Positions 17,566 through 27,756 of a stretch of 64,000 bases of DNA are shown in pieces. The DNA is from Photorhabdus asymbiotica (GTDB lineage Bacteria; Pseudomonadota; Gammaproteobacteria; Enterobacterales; Enterobacteriaceae). The translations under genes and the position numbers were made by a program. The stretch is from the NCBI RefSeq assembly GCF_003634575.1, contig NZ_RBLJ01000001.1:744001-808000 (forward strand), read 5' to 3'. Position 1 is the stretch's first letter; each line of letters starts with the position of its first letter. A model generated the notes under the pieces. It worked only from the letters and a program-made list of their open reading frames with translations. It ran no database searches and was not told the origin of the DNA.

Positions 17566-18363
17566 TTATTGCCCTCGTTGTTGTTGCCAGTGAATCAAGT
17601 GCTGGACAAACTCATCCAATGAGCTAACCCGCACTCCTTCATCATGCTGTAAAGACGAAGCAGGACGGCATACCACAATGCAAGGGATATTAAGTGCCAG
17701 ACAAGGCGCCACTTTCTGCTGATATCCCCCTTCTGCACCAGATTCTTTAGTGATCACCACATCAGGATGGCAAAGTTCATACAGTGCATGATTGAATTCA
17801 GCGGTAAACGGGCCGCGCAGAGCAATAATATGATCAACACCTAGCCCCAAAGCCTCACACTGAACCAGTACCTCCGCCGTCGGTAATACCCGTACCAACA
17901 AGGTTTTTCCCGGTAGTAAACGCTGATATAGCGCCAGTTGCTTGCTACCGGTGGTTAGCAAGATTCGTTGCCCCAGTGTCCGGGCAACGTCGCAAGCCGC
18001 CTCCACACTATCAACTTTGTACAACAACGGGTGATTCAGTAAATCAATTTCACTGGGACGCTGATATCGGGTGAGCCGCAATGACAAACGGCGACAAGCG
18101 GTGATCACGTTTTGGCTCAGCACATCCGCATAAGGATGAGAGGCATCAATCACCCAACGTACTTTATGCTGGTCAAAATAATGCACCATCGCCTCGGTAT
18201 CCATTCGCCCTACCACCACATCGCCGCGAATATCTCCCGCCAGTTGTCTGCCTGCATCAGTAGCAACAGAAAGACGGTAACGTGCTCCTGCCGCGTCTAA
18301 TGCCTGACAAAGCGCCCGAGCGTCACTGGTTCCCCCGAAAACATGGATTGCCGGAGAATTCAT
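17566..18363 (-). CDS. cbiJ: Cobalt-precorrin-6A reductase CbiJ
   Basis: 265 residues. The N-terminal IHVFGGTSDARALCQAL is the nucleotide-binding loop. VIDASHPYADVLSQNV, RYQRPSE and VVITKESGAEGGYQQKV are conserved in the CobK/CbiJ family. It reduces the corrin ring at one double bond using NAD(P)H. Overlaps cbiH by 4 bases, consistent with one polycistronic mRNA. Confidence 0.93.
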   Translation of the reverse strand: MNSPAIHVFGGTSDARALCQALDAAGARYRLSVATDAGRQLAGDIRGDVVVGRMDTEAMVHYFDQHKVRWVIDASHPYADVLSQNVITACRRLSLRLTRYQRPSEIDLLNHPLLYKVDSVEAACDVARTLGQRILLTTGSKQLALYQRLLPGKTLLVRVLPTAEVLVQCEALGLGVDHIIALRGPFTAEFNHALYELCHPDVVITKESGAEGGYQQKVAPCLALNIPCIVVCRPASSLQHDEGVRVSSLDEFVQHLIHWQQQRGQ

Positions 18364-19085
18364 AATTCATATCCTCGTGGTGTGATCATCAGTCCATCAC
18401 GGCAATAAGTCGTTTGATTGCCAACGATGACCAGACTGGTCATATCCACCGGTGAAAAATCCATCTCGCCAAATGTGGTGATCCATTTATCCTGTTTTTT
18501 ACGTGCGGCAGCCTTCACCACTCCCACTGGCGTCTGTGCCGCTTTCCACGGACGCATAAGTTCAAATGCTTTGGCAAGATGTCCTTCACGGCCACGGCTG
18601 CGTGGGTTATAGAAACAAATAACAAAATCGGCTTGTGCGGCAGCAATAATGCGTTTTTCAATCATCGGCCATGGCGTTAGCAGGTCGCTTAAACTGATAT
18701 GACAAAAATCATGCATCAACGGTGCGCCTAACAATGACGCCGCGGCAATACTGGCGGTGATCCCTGCCACTAACTTAACTTCAAGATCACATTGTTGCTG
18801 GCAAACCAACTCCAGCACTAAGCCGGCCATACCGTAGATCCCCGCATCCCCGCTACTGATTAAGGCCACCTTGCGACCGGACAAAGCCAGATCAATCGCT
18901 GTCTGGCAGCGTTCAATCTCCTTACACATGCCGGTTTTAATCACTTCTTTATCCATCGTCAGATGTTTGACCAAATGGGTGTAGGTTTTATAGCCGACAA
19001 TAATTTCAGCTTCGCGAATCGCGGCAATGGCTTCCTGTGTCATCATGGATTCATTGCCCGGTCCAATACCGATTACGGTTAACAT
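18360..19085 (-). CDS. cbiH: Cobalt-factor III C17-methyltransferase CbiH
   Basis: 241-residue tetrapyrrole methylase, with [19 protein letters not shown] at the N-terminus, ALISSGDAGIYGMAGL and the FYNPRSRGR motif typical of the ring-contracting C17 enzyme. It methylates C17 and helps contract the ring. Overlaps cbiG by 7 bases. Confidence 0.94.
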   Translation of the reverse strand: MLTVIGIGPGNESMMTQEAIAAIREAEIIVGYKTYTHLVKHLTMDKEVIKTGMCKEIERCQTAIDLALSGRKVALISSGDAGIYGMAGLVLELVCQQQCDLEVKLVAGITASIAAASLLGAPLMHDFCHISLSDLLTPWPMIEKRIIAAAQADFVICFYNPRSRGREGHLAKAFELMRPWKAAQTPVGVVKAAARKKQDKWITTFGEMDFSPVDMTSLVIVGNQTTYCRDGLMITPRGYEL

Positions 19086-20140
19086 GATTGTGATACCCCC
19101 AAAGTGATAGTGACGCCCTGCTCACGCAGGGTCCGACCAACCAGTTTTCCTTCGCTCATTAACCAGGCGACAGGTTGTGAAACACTGCCAACTCCCACCG
19201 TCTGGCGTACAAAATCGGAAGCGGGAAAACGCTGTTCATGGCGACTTAGCTCATTAACACTGAACAACTCAAACGGTACACGCCAACGCTGTGCAAGCTG
19301 ATTCAGCGCTGGTTCATCCTTTTTAATGACAACACTACCAATGGCGCGCAGGGCCATCAGATCAAAATGATTTTCCGCCATCTGCTTCCGCAATAGCTCA
19401 ACCAGTGTTTGCAATGGTGTATCCCGGCGACAACCGATTCCAGCCACAACACGTTTCGGCACCAGTTTATAAACCGGCAACGACAGCGCCGGCAACGAAT
19501 CTCGCAATGTGACACACACCAATACATCCAATTCCGGCAACATATCCAAACAGGTTACCGGGACAAAACCTCGGGTATCACAGTGCTCGCATTCGCTAAG
19601 TAGTGGTTCATCCCACCACAACCCGACTTTTTGACCACTGACCAACATTTGATTTATTACTTTCACCACGTGGCGAAAATCCTGTATATCGGCATCTAAC
19701 TGAGTCGCAAGGGTATCCAGCGCCGCCATCCCGTTAACATCAGTGGCAGTCGTAATCACTGGATCAGCCCCCAGAAGTTCCGCCAGAGAGTAAGTCAATG
19801 CATTTGCCCCACCCACATGACCGGATAGCAGGCTAATGACATGCTGACCGCGCTCATCAATTACCACCACGGCGGGATCATCCATTTTGTCGTTTATCAG
19901 TGGCGCAATCATACGTACCGTGATCCCAAGCGCCGCAACGACGACCAGCGCCGAATAGCTTTTAAATGCCTCGCGCAAAGTGTCACCGAAGCTACCATTA
20001 AATGGAATAAACCCCGGCTCCAGCAGCTTTTCACTGGTAAAACAGGTTAGAGGAAGATGCGTTTTCAACCGACGTACCAGTTTGACCCCGCCCGGCGTCA
20101 AACAGAACACCGCTATCGACTCATGCCCGGCGATATTCAT
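19079..20140 (-). CDS. cbiG: Cobalt-precorrin-5A hydrolase CbiG
   Basis: Start set at ATG 20140 ([18 protein letters not shown]) because GGGG lies 7-8 bases upstream and this matches the family N-terminus. Upstream ATGs to 20200 are within cbiF. The 353-residue protein opens the delta-lactone and releases the two-carbon fragment lost in ring contraction. Conserved blocks are [47 protein letters not shown] and [13 protein letters not shown]. It overlaps cbiF by 20 bases. Confidence 0.94.
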   Translation of the reverse strand: MNIAGHESIAVFCLTPGGVKLVRRLKTHLPLTCFTSEKLLEPGFIPFNGSFGDTLREAFKSYSALVVVAALGITVRMIAPLINDKMDDPAVVVIDERGQHVISLLSGHVGGANALTYSLAELLGADPVITTATDVNGMAALDTLATQLDADIQDFRHVVKVINQMLVSGQKVGLWWDEPLLSECEHCDTRGFVPVTCLDMLPELDVLVCVTLRDSLPALSLPVYKLVPKRVVAGIGCRRDTPLQTLVELLRKQMAENHFDLMALRAIGSVVIKKDEPALNQLAQRWRVPFELFSVNELSRHEQRFPASDFVRQTVGVGSVSQPVAWLMSEGKLVGRTLREQGVTITLGVSQSC

Positions 20141-20897
20141 GGCTAAACCCCGCATCGTAGAGTCTGGAATTGTGATATTCCTCTCCCAGGAAAGCCCCAA
20201 CCAGAATTAAAGCCGTTTTACGGATACCCGCTGCCTGCACTTTCTCAGCAATATCCGCCAATGTACCGCGTACAGTAAGACTTTCAGCCCAAGTCGCTTT
20301 GTATATCACCGCAACCGGCGTTGTGACCGGGTAACCACCGGCCTGAAGACGCGCAGCCACGTGCTTCATCTTCTGTACAGAAAGATAGATAGCCATTGAA
20401 GTTTGATGAGCTGCAAAGGATTCCAGTTGTTCAAGCGGTGGCACCGGCGTACGCCCCTCAATCCGGGTAATGATCAGGCTTTGCGACACCTCGGGTACCG
20501 TGTATTCCACCCCTAACTGCGCTGCCGCGCCCAGAAAAGCACTGACACCCGGCACCGAGACAAAACCAATACCAGCATCGGTTAAAGCTTCTCCTTGCTC
20601 GCGAATAGAGCCATACAACGAGAGATCGCCAGTTTGCAGTCGAACCACCAATTTACCCGCATGGACGCCATCAACCATCAACGTAATAATCTGTTCCAGC
20701 GTCAGACCGGCGCTGTCATGGCATTCAGCCTCTGACGGACAATAATCCAGCAATTCGGTATTAATCAGCGAGCCGGCATAAATCACCACCTGCGCCTGTT
20801 GTAACAAACGGTAGCCTTTCAGAGTGATCAACTCCTTGTCACCCGGCCCAGCTCCTACAAACCACACTTTCCGGGGATCAAAATACTCAGACATCAT
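20121..20897 (-). CDS. cbiF: Cobalt-precorrin-4 C11-methyltransferase CbiF
   Basis: 258 residues, strongly conserved: [18 protein letters not shown], then [36 protein letters not shown] and [18 protein letters not shown]. It transfers a methyl group from SAM to C11. Two adjacent ATGs (20897 and 20894) are equivalent starts; the second matches the family N-terminus [10 protein letters not shown]. Overlaps cbiT by 11 bases. Confidence 0.95.
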   Translation of the reverse strand: MMSEYFDPRKVWFVGAGPGDKELITLKGYRLLQQAQVVIYAGSLINTELLDYCPSEAECHDSAGLTLEQIITLMVDGVHAGKLVVRLQTGDLSLYGSIREQGEALTDAGIGFVSVPGVSAFLGAAAQLGVEYTVPEVSQSLIITRIEGRTPVPPLEQLESFAAHQTSMAIYLSVQKMKHVAARLQAGGYPVTTPVAVIYKATWAESLTVRGTLADIAEKVQAAGIRKTALILVGAFLGEEYHNSRLYDAGFSHEYRRA

Positions 20898-21456
20898 TCT
20901 TCTCCTTGTAACAGGAAATCAGATAAGTCGGATTATTCGGTTTGAAATAGTGACCATTGCCAAGTGATGCCAGAGTAGATGCTTGTAACTGTATACATTC
21001 CAAGTTACTGATTTGACATGTCCGCAAATGTGCCAAGGCATCATTCAAGTTATTCAGCAAAATAAAAGTCAGTACCAGACGGCCACCGGGGTACATGTGC
21101 TCCAGCGCCCAGTCGATCAGTGCTGTCAATTGTCCACCACTGCCACCAATAAATACCGCATCTGCCATAACCTCCAATGCTAACGGCGCTTCTCCAGCAA
21201 TGATTTCCACATTATGACAACCCAGCCGTTGACGATTCTCGCCAATCAAAGCCAGTGCCACCGGGTTACGTTCAATAGCGGTGATGGTCAGTGCCGGGAA
21301 TCGCAACGCCGCCTCCAGCGCCACACTGCCTGTACCTGTCCCCACATCAATCAACTGTTTGGCATTAATCAACTCCAGCCGCTCTAGTGCTAATGCACGT
21401 ACTGGCTCTTTAGTCATCGGCACTTTTTGGCCGCGTAAAAATTCATCATCTCTCAT
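20887..21456 (-). CDS. cbiT: Cobalt-precorrin-6B C15-methyltransferase (decarboxylating) CbiT
   Basis: 189-residue class I SAM methyltransferase. It begins [20 protein letters not shown], with motif I at [14 protein letters not shown]. In many aerobic species CbiT is fused to CbiE as CobL; here they are separate, overlapping genes (11 bases), as in the anaerobic route. It methylates C15 and decarboxylates the C12 side chain. Confidence 0.94.
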   Translation of the reverse strand: MRDDEFLRGQKVPMTKEPVRALALERLELINAKQLIDVGTGTGSVALEAALRFPALTITAIERNPVALALIGENRQRLGCHNVEIIAGEAPLALEVMADAVFIGGSGGQLTALIDWALEHMYPGGRLVLTFILLNNLNDALAHLRTCQISNLECIQLQASTLASLGNGHYFKPNNPTYLISCYKEKNDV

Positions 21457-22048
21457 TTAGGATCACCACCACGTTCATGTCATAGTCAGTCGCCACCGCT
21501 TCAGGTTGCAGGCGGTGAATACGCTCATTGGACAAAGAGAGGTTCTCACCAATAATCAATGTACGGCTCAGGCCACGCTGAATAATGGCCTGCGCAATTG
21601 CCCACGGGCCTACGCGCCCATCAGTTACCATCCCTACTTTGTCGTGTTGCAAAAGCCAATCAAAATCTGGGGTACGCCCGTGACTGCTGGTCAGATAGAT
21701 ATCGTTCATATCCAACGCGGCTTTGGCACATAGATACTGAATTGAACTGATACCCGGAATAATGCGCAGATCATCTGCGGTAAAATATTCAGACAATAGT
21801 TTGCCGATGCCATACAACAACGGATCACCAGACGCTAATACCACAATATGACGAGTGCTGTTGTTCTGTAGCCAGACAATCAAGCTGGCAAGATCTGCAT
21901 CCAATATGCGGGTTTCATGGGTTATGCCGCTAAATATCTCCAGATGGCGCCTGCCACCCACCAATACCTCCGCCTCAGTGATATAACGCTGTGCCTGCGG
22001 TATCAGATACGCAGTATCACCGGGACCAATACCGACTACGATGATCAT
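21446..22048 (-). CDS. cbiE: Cobalt-precorrin-7 C5-methyltransferase CbiE
   Basis: 200-residue tetrapyrrole methylase: [34 protein letters not shown] and the [15 protein letters not shown] segment. It is the partner of CbiT acting at C5. The start overlaps the cbiD stop by 4 bases. Confidence 0.94.
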   Translation of the reverse strand: MIIVVGIGPGDTAYLIPQAQRYITEAEVLVGGRRHLEIFSGITHETRILDADLASLIVWLQNNSTRHIVVLASGDPLLYGIGKLLSEYFTADDLRIIPGISSIQYLCAKAALDMNDIYLTSSHGRTPDFDWLLQHDKVGMVTDGRVGPWAIAQAIIQRGLSRTLIIGENLSLSNERIHRLQPEAVATDYDMNVVVILNER

Positions 22049-23181
22049 TTCATCTCCTCCAAAATGTCATTTAATGGGCGGCTAGTACCTAATATCTGAT
22101 TATCAAAGGAGAACATAATGGCATCACAACGCGGTGGATTAACGGCAAAACGCAACATCTCACTCATCCGTTCGCAAATACGTTCAGCAATGCGATCATA
22201 AACCGCTTGCAACCCCTGTTCTGCGATCAGTTCCATTGCAGCTTCTGTGGTATCGCAGCGATTAACCTCCAACAGCAGTGCCTGCGGTGCGCCCATCAGC
22301 GCCAGATATGCAATTAAAGTTTCCATGCGACCATCAGCAATATGACTGTGGGTATGAAAAATGCCTGCGGCCACTTTCACCAGCTTGCCGGGATGTCCTA
22401 CTAACATGATATGGCGGAATCCAAGCCGCACCGCTTCCTGCAACATGTAACCAACGAAGTTACTCATGGTGACAACTAACTGACCATCAAGCCCCAGTTG
22501 TTCACGCACAAAACGCTCACCGTGATTACCAGGAACCAGAATGACTTTTTCGGCTCCTGCTGCTCGTTTCATTTCCAGCTCTAGCGCTAATGAACGCTTC
22601 CAGCTCTCCTCCGACATAGGGGTGACAATACCGGTAGTACCAATGATGGAAATGCCACCCAGTATCCCCAATCGCCCGTTGTAAGTTTTCTTTGCCCGCT
22701 CTTCACCTTCCGGTGCGAAGATTTCCACTTCCGCGCCCCGTGTAGGACCAATAGCCTCCCGAACCGCTGCCTCAATGGTCTGGCGTGGTGTACGGTTAAT
22801 GGCAGCACTCCCTATTGGCAACCCAACACCTTTGCGAGTCACAGTGCCAACACCTTCGCCTCCACGCAGATGGATCTCTCCGTGGTCGCACAGGGTGACA
22901 CGGGCAAAAATCAACATGCCATGGGTCGCATCCACATCATCACCGCCATCTTTACGAATAGCCGCAGTAGCCTGCTGCCCTTCAATCAAGGGTTGCTCGA
23001 CATTAAGACGCAGTGTCACACCAGAAGGTGTCACAATAGAAACATGGTCAATAACTTGCTGGCGCAGTACCATCAATGCGGCAACCTTAGCGGCGGCAGT
23101 AGCACAGGAACCGGTGGTATAACCTTTGCGATACTGTTTACCGTTATGCCAGATGCTATCCAGTTGCATGGTGTCGCTCAT
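22045..23181 (-). CDS. cbiD: Cobalt-precorrin-5B C1-methyltransferase CbiD
   Basis: 378 residues, normal for CbiD. The N-terminal [19 protein letters not shown] and later [32 protein letters not shown] blocks are diagnostic. It methylates C1 and is not related to the canonical tetrapyrrole methylases. It overlaps cbiC and cbiE by 4 bases each. Confidence 0.95.
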   Translation of the reverse strand: MSDTMQLDSIWHNGKQYRKGYTTGSCATAAAKVAALMVLRQQVIDHVSIVTPSGVTLRLNVEQPLIEGQQATAAIRKDGGDDVDATHGMLIFARVTLCDHGEIHLRGGEGVGTVTRKGVGLPIGSAAINRTPRQTIEAAVREAIGPTRGAEVEIFAPEGEERAKKTYNGRLGILGGISIIGTTGIVTPMSEESWKRSLALELEMKRAAGAEKVILVPGNHGERFVREQLGLDGQLVVTMSNFVGYMLQEAVRLGFRHIMLVGHPGKLVKVAAGIFHTHSHIADGRMETLIAYLALMGAPQALLLEVNRCDTTEAAMELIAEQGLQAVYDRIAERICERMSEMLRFAVNPPRCDAIMFSFDNQILGTSRPLNDILEEMK

Positions 23182-23810
23182 GGAGCCTCCCGTAATCGGT
23201 ACAAAATGGCATTGATAATTGCCGCTGCGACGTTGCTCCCCCCTTTACGGCCTGCGGCTGCGATACAGGGCAAGTCACTTTGCATCAACGCGGCTTTCGA
23301 CTCCGCGGCACCCACAAACCCAACCGGTACCCCAATCACCGCTAAGGGTGAAGCCTGTCTCTCTAGCAAGCGGAACAAGGCTGTTGGCGCATTACCGAAC
23401 ACGAATATTTTGTCGCCTTCCTCATCCAGTGCGACATCCACCGCCGCCATAGAGCGGGTGATACCTTGCGCTTTCGCCATCGCTACTACGCGCGGATCAC
23501 TGATATAACAACGACTCTCACAACCCATCTGATGTAACAGCGTTTTGTTAATGCCAGACTGAGCCATCGTGGTATCGGTATACAAGATGCATCCTCGACG
23601 CAATGCCTCAGTAATGTGGGTCAGCACATCTGGCGAGAACCACAAAATATCCAGCCAATCAAAATCTGCGGTAGTGTGGATCACCCGTTTAATTACCGCT
23701 TCCTGCATCTCATCAACAAAACGATAATCAGGATGTTCATGGGCAATAATGTCGCCAATGATTGCGAAGCTATTCTGTTCAATTTGCTGAGGTTTCTGGA
23801 GGTAATTCAT
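23178..23810 (-). CDS. cbiC: Cobalt-precorrin-8 methylmutase CbiC
   Basis: 210 residues. [14 protein letters not shown] carries the catalytic histidine that moves the C11 methyl to C12, giving cobyrinate. [18 protein letters not shown] and the C-terminal [17 protein letters not shown] are conserved. It lies 14 bases after cbiB and overlaps cbiD. Confidence 0.95.
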   Translation of the reverse strand: MNYLQKPQQIEQNSFAIIGDIIAHEHPDYRFVDEMQEAVIKRVIHTTADFDWLDILWFSPDVLTHITEALRRGCILYTDTTMAQSGINKTLLHQMGCESRCYISDPRVVAMAKAQGITRSMAAVDVALDEEGDKIFVFGNAPTALFRLLERQASPLAVIGVPVGFVGAAESKAALMQSDLPCIAAAGRKGGSNVAAAIINAILYRLREAP

Positions 23811-23824
23811 ATCATTGCCCTTTT

Positions 23825-24784
23825 CTAAGCCATGCCGACCAACAGTAAGCGCAACAACGCAAACAACAGTAAGGCCAGTTGCGAAGCTACCATCATCAAG
23901 TGGATGCTGAGCGGGATATCCGTCAGCTCGATTTTACGGCGTTCATCACCAATCCAAGGTTTATCTACCCGTTCACCAAAGTAATAATTCGGACCACCAA
24001 GGCGGATACCCAACGCTCCCGCTACCGTAGCTTCAGGCCAGGCACAGTTGGGACTGGCATGCTGATAACGATCGCGCCAACCAATACGTAGCGCCTGACG
24101 AAAATCAACCCGAATAAACCAAGCCGCTACACTCAGCAACAGCCAACTCAGCCGTGCCGGCAACCAGTTTGCCAGGTCATCCATACGGGCGGAAACATAC
24201 CCAATCGCGCGGTATTCCGGCGTTTTATATCCCACCATAGAATCAAGGGTGTTCACCGCTTTGTAAGCCATTGCCAACGGCACACCGCCAATCATCAGGA
24301 AAAACAGTGGGGCAATAACACCATCAACGCTGTTTTCCGCCACAGTCTCCACCACCGCACGCGTCATTTGTGGTACATCCAATTGAGAAGTATCCCGGCC
24401 AACAATCCACGATAATTGCTGGCGACTTGCATCCAGTGAGCCATGTTGTAATACGTCATGTACCGCCAGCGCCGCGTCACTCAGACAACGGCCCGCTAAC
24501 AGGGTATAAATCATCCATACTTCGGCCAGCCAACCAACCCAAGGGTGAATGTAGTTCATCAGCCACAAACATCCCCAACTCACCAGCCAAGTCAGTCCAA
24601 CAACCACTATCCACAACCCCGCTCCGCCGACTTTCAGTGCACGTTCGCTGTGACAACAGTGCCGGATAGCCCGTTGTACCAGTGAAATCAGCTTGCCAAT
24701 CCATCGCACTGGATGAGGCCAATGCGGTGGATCACCTAACCAACTATCGAGCAGGAAAGCAGCAAACCAGGCGGCAAGTGTCAT
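23825..24784 (-). CDS. cbiB: Adenosylcobinamide-phosphate synthase CbiB
   Basis: 319-residue polytopic membrane protein that attaches the aminopropanol phosphate linker to adenosylcobyric acid. LDSWLGDPPHWPHPVRWIG near the N-terminus, VETVAENSVDGVIAPLFF and AVNTLDSMVGYK are the family signatures. Several long hydrophobic stretches agree with a membrane location. The start overlaps the cbiA stop by 4 bases. Confidence 0.95.
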   Translation of the reverse strand: MTLAAWFAAFLLDSWLGDPPHWPHPVRWIGKLISLVQRAIRHCCHSERALKVGGAGLWIVVVGLTWLVSWGCLWLMNYIHPWVGWLAEVWMIYTLLAGRCLSDAALAVHDVLQHGSLDASRQQLSWIVGRDTSQLDVPQMTRAVVETVAENSVDGVIAPLFFLMIGGVPLAMAYKAVNTLDSMVGYKTPEYRAIGYVSARMDDLANWLPARLSWLLLSVAAWFIRVDFRQALRIGWRDRYQHASPNCAWPEATVAGALGIRLGGPNYYFGERVDKPWIGDERRKIELTDIPLSIHLMMVASQLALLLFALLRLLLVGMA

Positions 24785-26163
24785 AACAACCTCCGGGCGA
24801 ACGTCAACCAGCGATTAAGCAGACCGGGATGCTGAGCAAAGTGGATATGCAGATAACTCGCCAGAGTTTGCCGTACCTGATAACCTCCGGCCCATTGCTG
24901 TATCACCATGTCGTCACGCCACTTAGTACAGTCAAAAACCGAAGGTACCGAACTGATAAAATCTGAATAGTGGAATTCATGCCCTCGCAAGATCTCGCCT
25001 TTTTTAGCCAGTAAAGTGTCATAACGGGCTTGAGCCTGACAGTAACCAAAGCGCATGAGTCGCGTCCCCATCCGACTGTTTCCCGGCAAAATGCCCGTCA
25101 TTTGGTGACGTTTCCCCTCTCCGTCGGTCAATGACTCGCCAAGGTACATCAAACCACCACATTCAGCATAAAGCGGAACCTGCCGGTGATGAGCATCCTG
25201 TAAAGCTGCCCGCATGGCACTATTGGCGGCCAATTTAGCGGCATATATTTCAGGGTAGCCCCCACCAAGATAAATCATCTGACATTCGGGCAAATGGCGA
25301 TCATGCAGTGGACTAAAACGGTGAATCTGTACCCCCGACTGTTCCAGCATTTCCAAATTATCTGGGTAATAAAAGTTAAAAGCTTCATCATCTGCTAATG
25401 CTAACGTCAGACCATCAGCCAACGCAGGATCAGGTAATGGCGGTGCCTCACCTTTTGGCAAAGTAGGACAGTCACAAAGCACGAGCAGACGATCAAGATT
25501 GATATGCCTCTCAACCTGTTGGGCCAGCCGCTGCCAACGAGCATCATCAGCAACCTGCTCCTGAGCAGGAATAAGGCCAAGATGACGGGATGGTAACGAT
25601 ACATCTTGCATCACAGGCAAGCGCCCCAACACCGGAATACCACAATAATGTTCAATGGCATGACGGATGAGTTCGAAATGATTTTCAGAATTGACGCGAT
25701 TAACAATGACACCCGCAATCGTTAGAGCAGGATCGAAACGACAGAACCCCAAAACAGTCGCAGCGACAGAAGTGGATACTGCCTTGCCATCTACCAGCAG
25801 AATCACCGGGCATCCCAATTGCTTAGCCATCGCAGCGCTGCTGCAATAATCCGGATCAATACCGTAACCATCATACAACCCCATCACACCTTCAATAACT
25901 GCGACATCAGCATGACGCATATGCTGATTATAAAGGCCGTTGAGAGTCATTGTTGGCAGCATGAATGCATCGAGATTGCGAGATGCTACACCGCACACAG
26001 TGCTATGCCAGCCGCTATCCAGATAATCTGGTCCTACTTTAAACGGCTGGACAGATAACCCTCGCAGCATCAATGCACGTAAAATGCCAAGGGTAACGGT
26101 GGTTTTGCCGCAACCACTGCCAGTACCCGCGATAACAAATGCTTTCCTTCTTGACCATTGCAT
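24781..26163 (-). CDS. cbiA: Cobyrinate a,c-diamide synthase CbiA
   Basis: First gene of the leftward B12 operon, 460 residues from ATG 26163 (MQWSRRKAFVIAG). The frame is open further upstream but that part is the riboswitch, and 460 residues equals the family length. The P-loop GTGSGCGKTTVTLGIL and a C-terminal glutaminase Cys in LYAECGGLMYLGE are visible. It amidates the a and c side chains of cobyrinate with glutamine and ATP. Translation is probably controlled by the riboswitch upstream; a weak GGGA precedes the start. Confidence 0.95.
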   Translation of the reverse strand: MQWSRRKAFVIAGTGSGCGKTTVTLGILRALMLRGLSVQPFKVGPDYLDSGWHSTVCGVASRNLDAFMLPTMTLNGLYNQHMRHADVAVIEGVMGLYDGYGIDPDYCSSAAMAKQLGCPVILLVDGKAVSTSVAATVLGFCRFDPALTIAGVIVNRVNSENHFELIRHAIEHYCGIPVLGRLPVMQDVSLPSRHLGLIPAQEQVADDARWQRLAQQVERHINLDRLLVLCDCPTLPKGEAPPLPDPALADGLTLALADDEAFNFYYPDNLEMLEQSGVQIHRFSPLHDRHLPECQMIYLGGGYPEIYAAKLAANSAMRAALQDAHHRQVPLYAECGGLMYLGESLTDGEGKRHQMTGILPGNSRMGTRLMRFGYCQAQARYDTLLAKKGEILRGHEFHYSDFISSVPSVFDCTKWRDDMVIQQWAGGYQVRQTLASYLHIHFAQHPGLLNRWLTFARRLL

Positions 26164-26261
26164 AAAAAATTCCCGACATATCGATCGGAAAATGAGCGCC
26201 AATAAGACGTGCCAACACTGCACACACCACTCGAATGACAACCCGCTTCCCACCGAAGGAG

Positions 26262-26432
26262 TTAATGTCTCATACCTGTCAGGTCGGTCTTCTGGCTTAG
26301 CATCATTCTTCTCCACTTCCTTCCCAGTCATTCCGACCAGTGGCATCAGCAGAGTCGTCAGCATCACAGCAGCGGGGGCTGCGGAGGATTCTCACCTCCT
26401 TCCCAACTGTACCGTTGAGGTACAGCATTAAC
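26262..26432 (-). promoter_or_regulatory. Cobalamin riboswitch upstream of cbiA
   Basis: On the minus strand the leader has GGGAAGGAGGTGAGAATCC, CGCAGCCCCCGCTGCTGTGA, then GATGCCACTGG, CTGGGAAGG and GCTAAGCCAGAAGACCGACC in the order of the cobalamin aptamer (B12 box near 26334-26347). About 100 bases separate it from cbiA, space enough for an expression platform that sequesters the ribosome site. Established: such elements shut off cbi/btuB translation when adenosylcobalamin binds. The exact 5' and 3' limits are estimates. Confidence 0.93.
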
Positions 26433-26460
26433 CTGATGGCGATTTATTTTTAACGTGGTC

Positions 26461-26588
26461 TATACCCTTCATCTTTCAAGTTGCTGCTTTGTTGGCTGCT
26501 TTCACTCACCCCAGTCACATAGTTATCTATGCTCCTGGGGATGCATTCACTTGCCGCCGCGCTGCAACTCGAAATCTATTGGATCTAT
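26461..26588 (-). repeat. ERIC element immediately upstream of the riboswitch
   Basis: Inverted orientation: TATACCCTTCATCTTTCAAG at the left, GGCAAG-type arm at the right, ending in a slightly degenerate CTATTGGATCTA. It is only about 30 bp from the aptamer, so it lies in the transcribed leader or carries the cbi promoter. Confidence 0.9.
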
Positions 26589-26884
26589 TTGGTTTTTAAA
26601 TTATTAGATTGCTAATGATATATTTATTTTCACTATAATAACCTTATTAAATTCGTTGAATTAAAATGCAAATTAAATACCTATTTTTCACATTAAAAAA
26701 ATGATGAGCATTATTATTTTCGGCGTTAAATTTATGTATTTTATAGTAAAAATCATCGCCAATTTACTAACAAAGATGGTAACAACACAGCAACAGATTA
26801 ATCGTTGATCATAATCAACTATCTATCCATATCGTATAAGTTTATGATGCTGTTTATCGTAAAATTGCCTTTTATATCACTGTA
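26589..26884. other. Divergent regulatory region between cbi operon and dmsD
   Basis: AT-rich, no gene. It holds the FNR site and must contain the promoters for both directions, except where ERIC copies (26461-26588 and 26885-27011) lie between it and the genes. Confidence 0.5.
26805..26818. promoter_or_regulatory. FNR binding site TTGAT-CATA-ATCAA
   Basis: A perfect match to the palindromic FNR consensus. FNR senses anoxia and activates anaerobic respiration genes. The site lies 218 bp before dmsD and about 370 bp before the cbi riboswitch, so it could serve either; both functions are anaerobic. Confidence 0.65.
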
Positions 26885-27011
26885 TATACCCAATAGATTT
26901 CAAGATGCATCGCGACGGCAAAGGAGCGAATCCCCGGGAGCATAGATAGCTATGTGACCGGGGTGAGTGAGTGCAGCCAACAAAGCAGCAACTTGAGAGA
27001 TAACAGGTATA
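26885..27011 (+). repeat. ERIC element between FNR site and dmsD
   Basis: Complete, GCATCGCGACGG subtype left arm with CAACTTGAGAGATAACAGGTATA right end. It ends 24 bases before the dmsD start, so it is probably in the dmsD leader. Confidence 0.93.
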
Positions 27012-27035
27012 ACCCAATCACAATGAGAACTACCG

Positions 27036-27632
27036 ATGTTATTAGATACCACTATTCCGCGGATGCTTGGTGCCTGTTTTTATTACTCACCCCAGTCAGA
27101 ACAAGTCAGCCCACTGATTCCATTATTTGCAGATATCGATAAATTATTTCCATGGCCAAATAGTAATAAAATAAAAAGCCTGACGAGGAAAATCACTGTC
27201 TTGCCAACTGAATTCCTGCAATATGACTACTCCATTTTGTTCGAAGGACAAGGAGCTATGCCCGCACCACCTTGGGGATCAATCTATCTGGACAGAGAAA
27301 ATCTGTTATTAGGTGAAAGCACCCTAGCTTACCGGGAATTTCTGGTGCAACAAAATATAGTTTTGTCTAGCAAACAGCGGGAACCAGAAGATCAATTCGG
27401 TCTAATGTTACTGGCTCTGGTTTATATTTTGGAGCAAGGACATAAACCCGCAGCGCGCATATTACTGGAACAGCACCTACTACCGTGGGCATACCGTTAC
27501 CTGGAACTCGTTCAAACCACCAAACTGGAAAATGATTTTTATTCGATTTTAGCCGCCATTGCGACTGACTATTTGAAAACCCTGCAAGCTGAACTAAAAC
27601 TCAGCATAACAGAACTAGAACTATTCCATTAA
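27036..27632 (+). CDS. dmsD: Tat proofreading chaperone DmsD (TorD/DmsD family)
   Basis: 198 residues of the TorD/DmsD family: RMLGACFYYSPQSEQ at the N-terminus, YSILFEGQGAMPAPPWGSIY, LDRENLLLGEST, then EPEDQFGLMLLALVYILEQG and LEQHLLPWAYRYLEL. DmsD binds the twin-arginine leader of DMSO reductase DmsA before export. No dmsABC gene lies next to it, so the target is elsewhere or lost. The N-terminus is a few residues shorter than E. coli DmsD, with an in-frame TGA 12 bases upstream of the ATG. The ERIC upstream may have replaced the original leader. Confidence 0.88.
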   Translation: MLLDTTIPRMLGACFYYSPQSEQVSPLIPLFADIDKLFPWPNSNKIKSLTRKITVLPTEFLQYDYSILFEGQGAMPAPPWGSIYLDRENLLLGESTLAYREFLVQQNIVLSSKQREPEDQFGLMLLALVYILEQGHKPAARILLEQHLLPWAYRYLELVQTTKLENDFYSILAAIATDYLKTLQAELKLSITELELFH

Positions 27633-27756
27633 CACTTTTATTATTCCTCAATAAATGCTCCGGATGGAAAATCAAGTAACGATTAATAAACGTACATACT
27701 TCCGGAGTTTAAATTCTATTTAATCAACCCATTATTTGTAATATCAGAAAAACAAT

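Noticed and set aside
19079..20200. Longer CbiG starting at 20200
   Set aside because: It would lie deep in cbiF; ATG 20140 has a GGGG ribosome site and the family N-terminus.
26164..26367. N-terminal extension of CbiA by 68 codons
   Set aside because: The extra codons are the cobalamin riboswitch leader; the family length and N-terminus fit ATG 26163.
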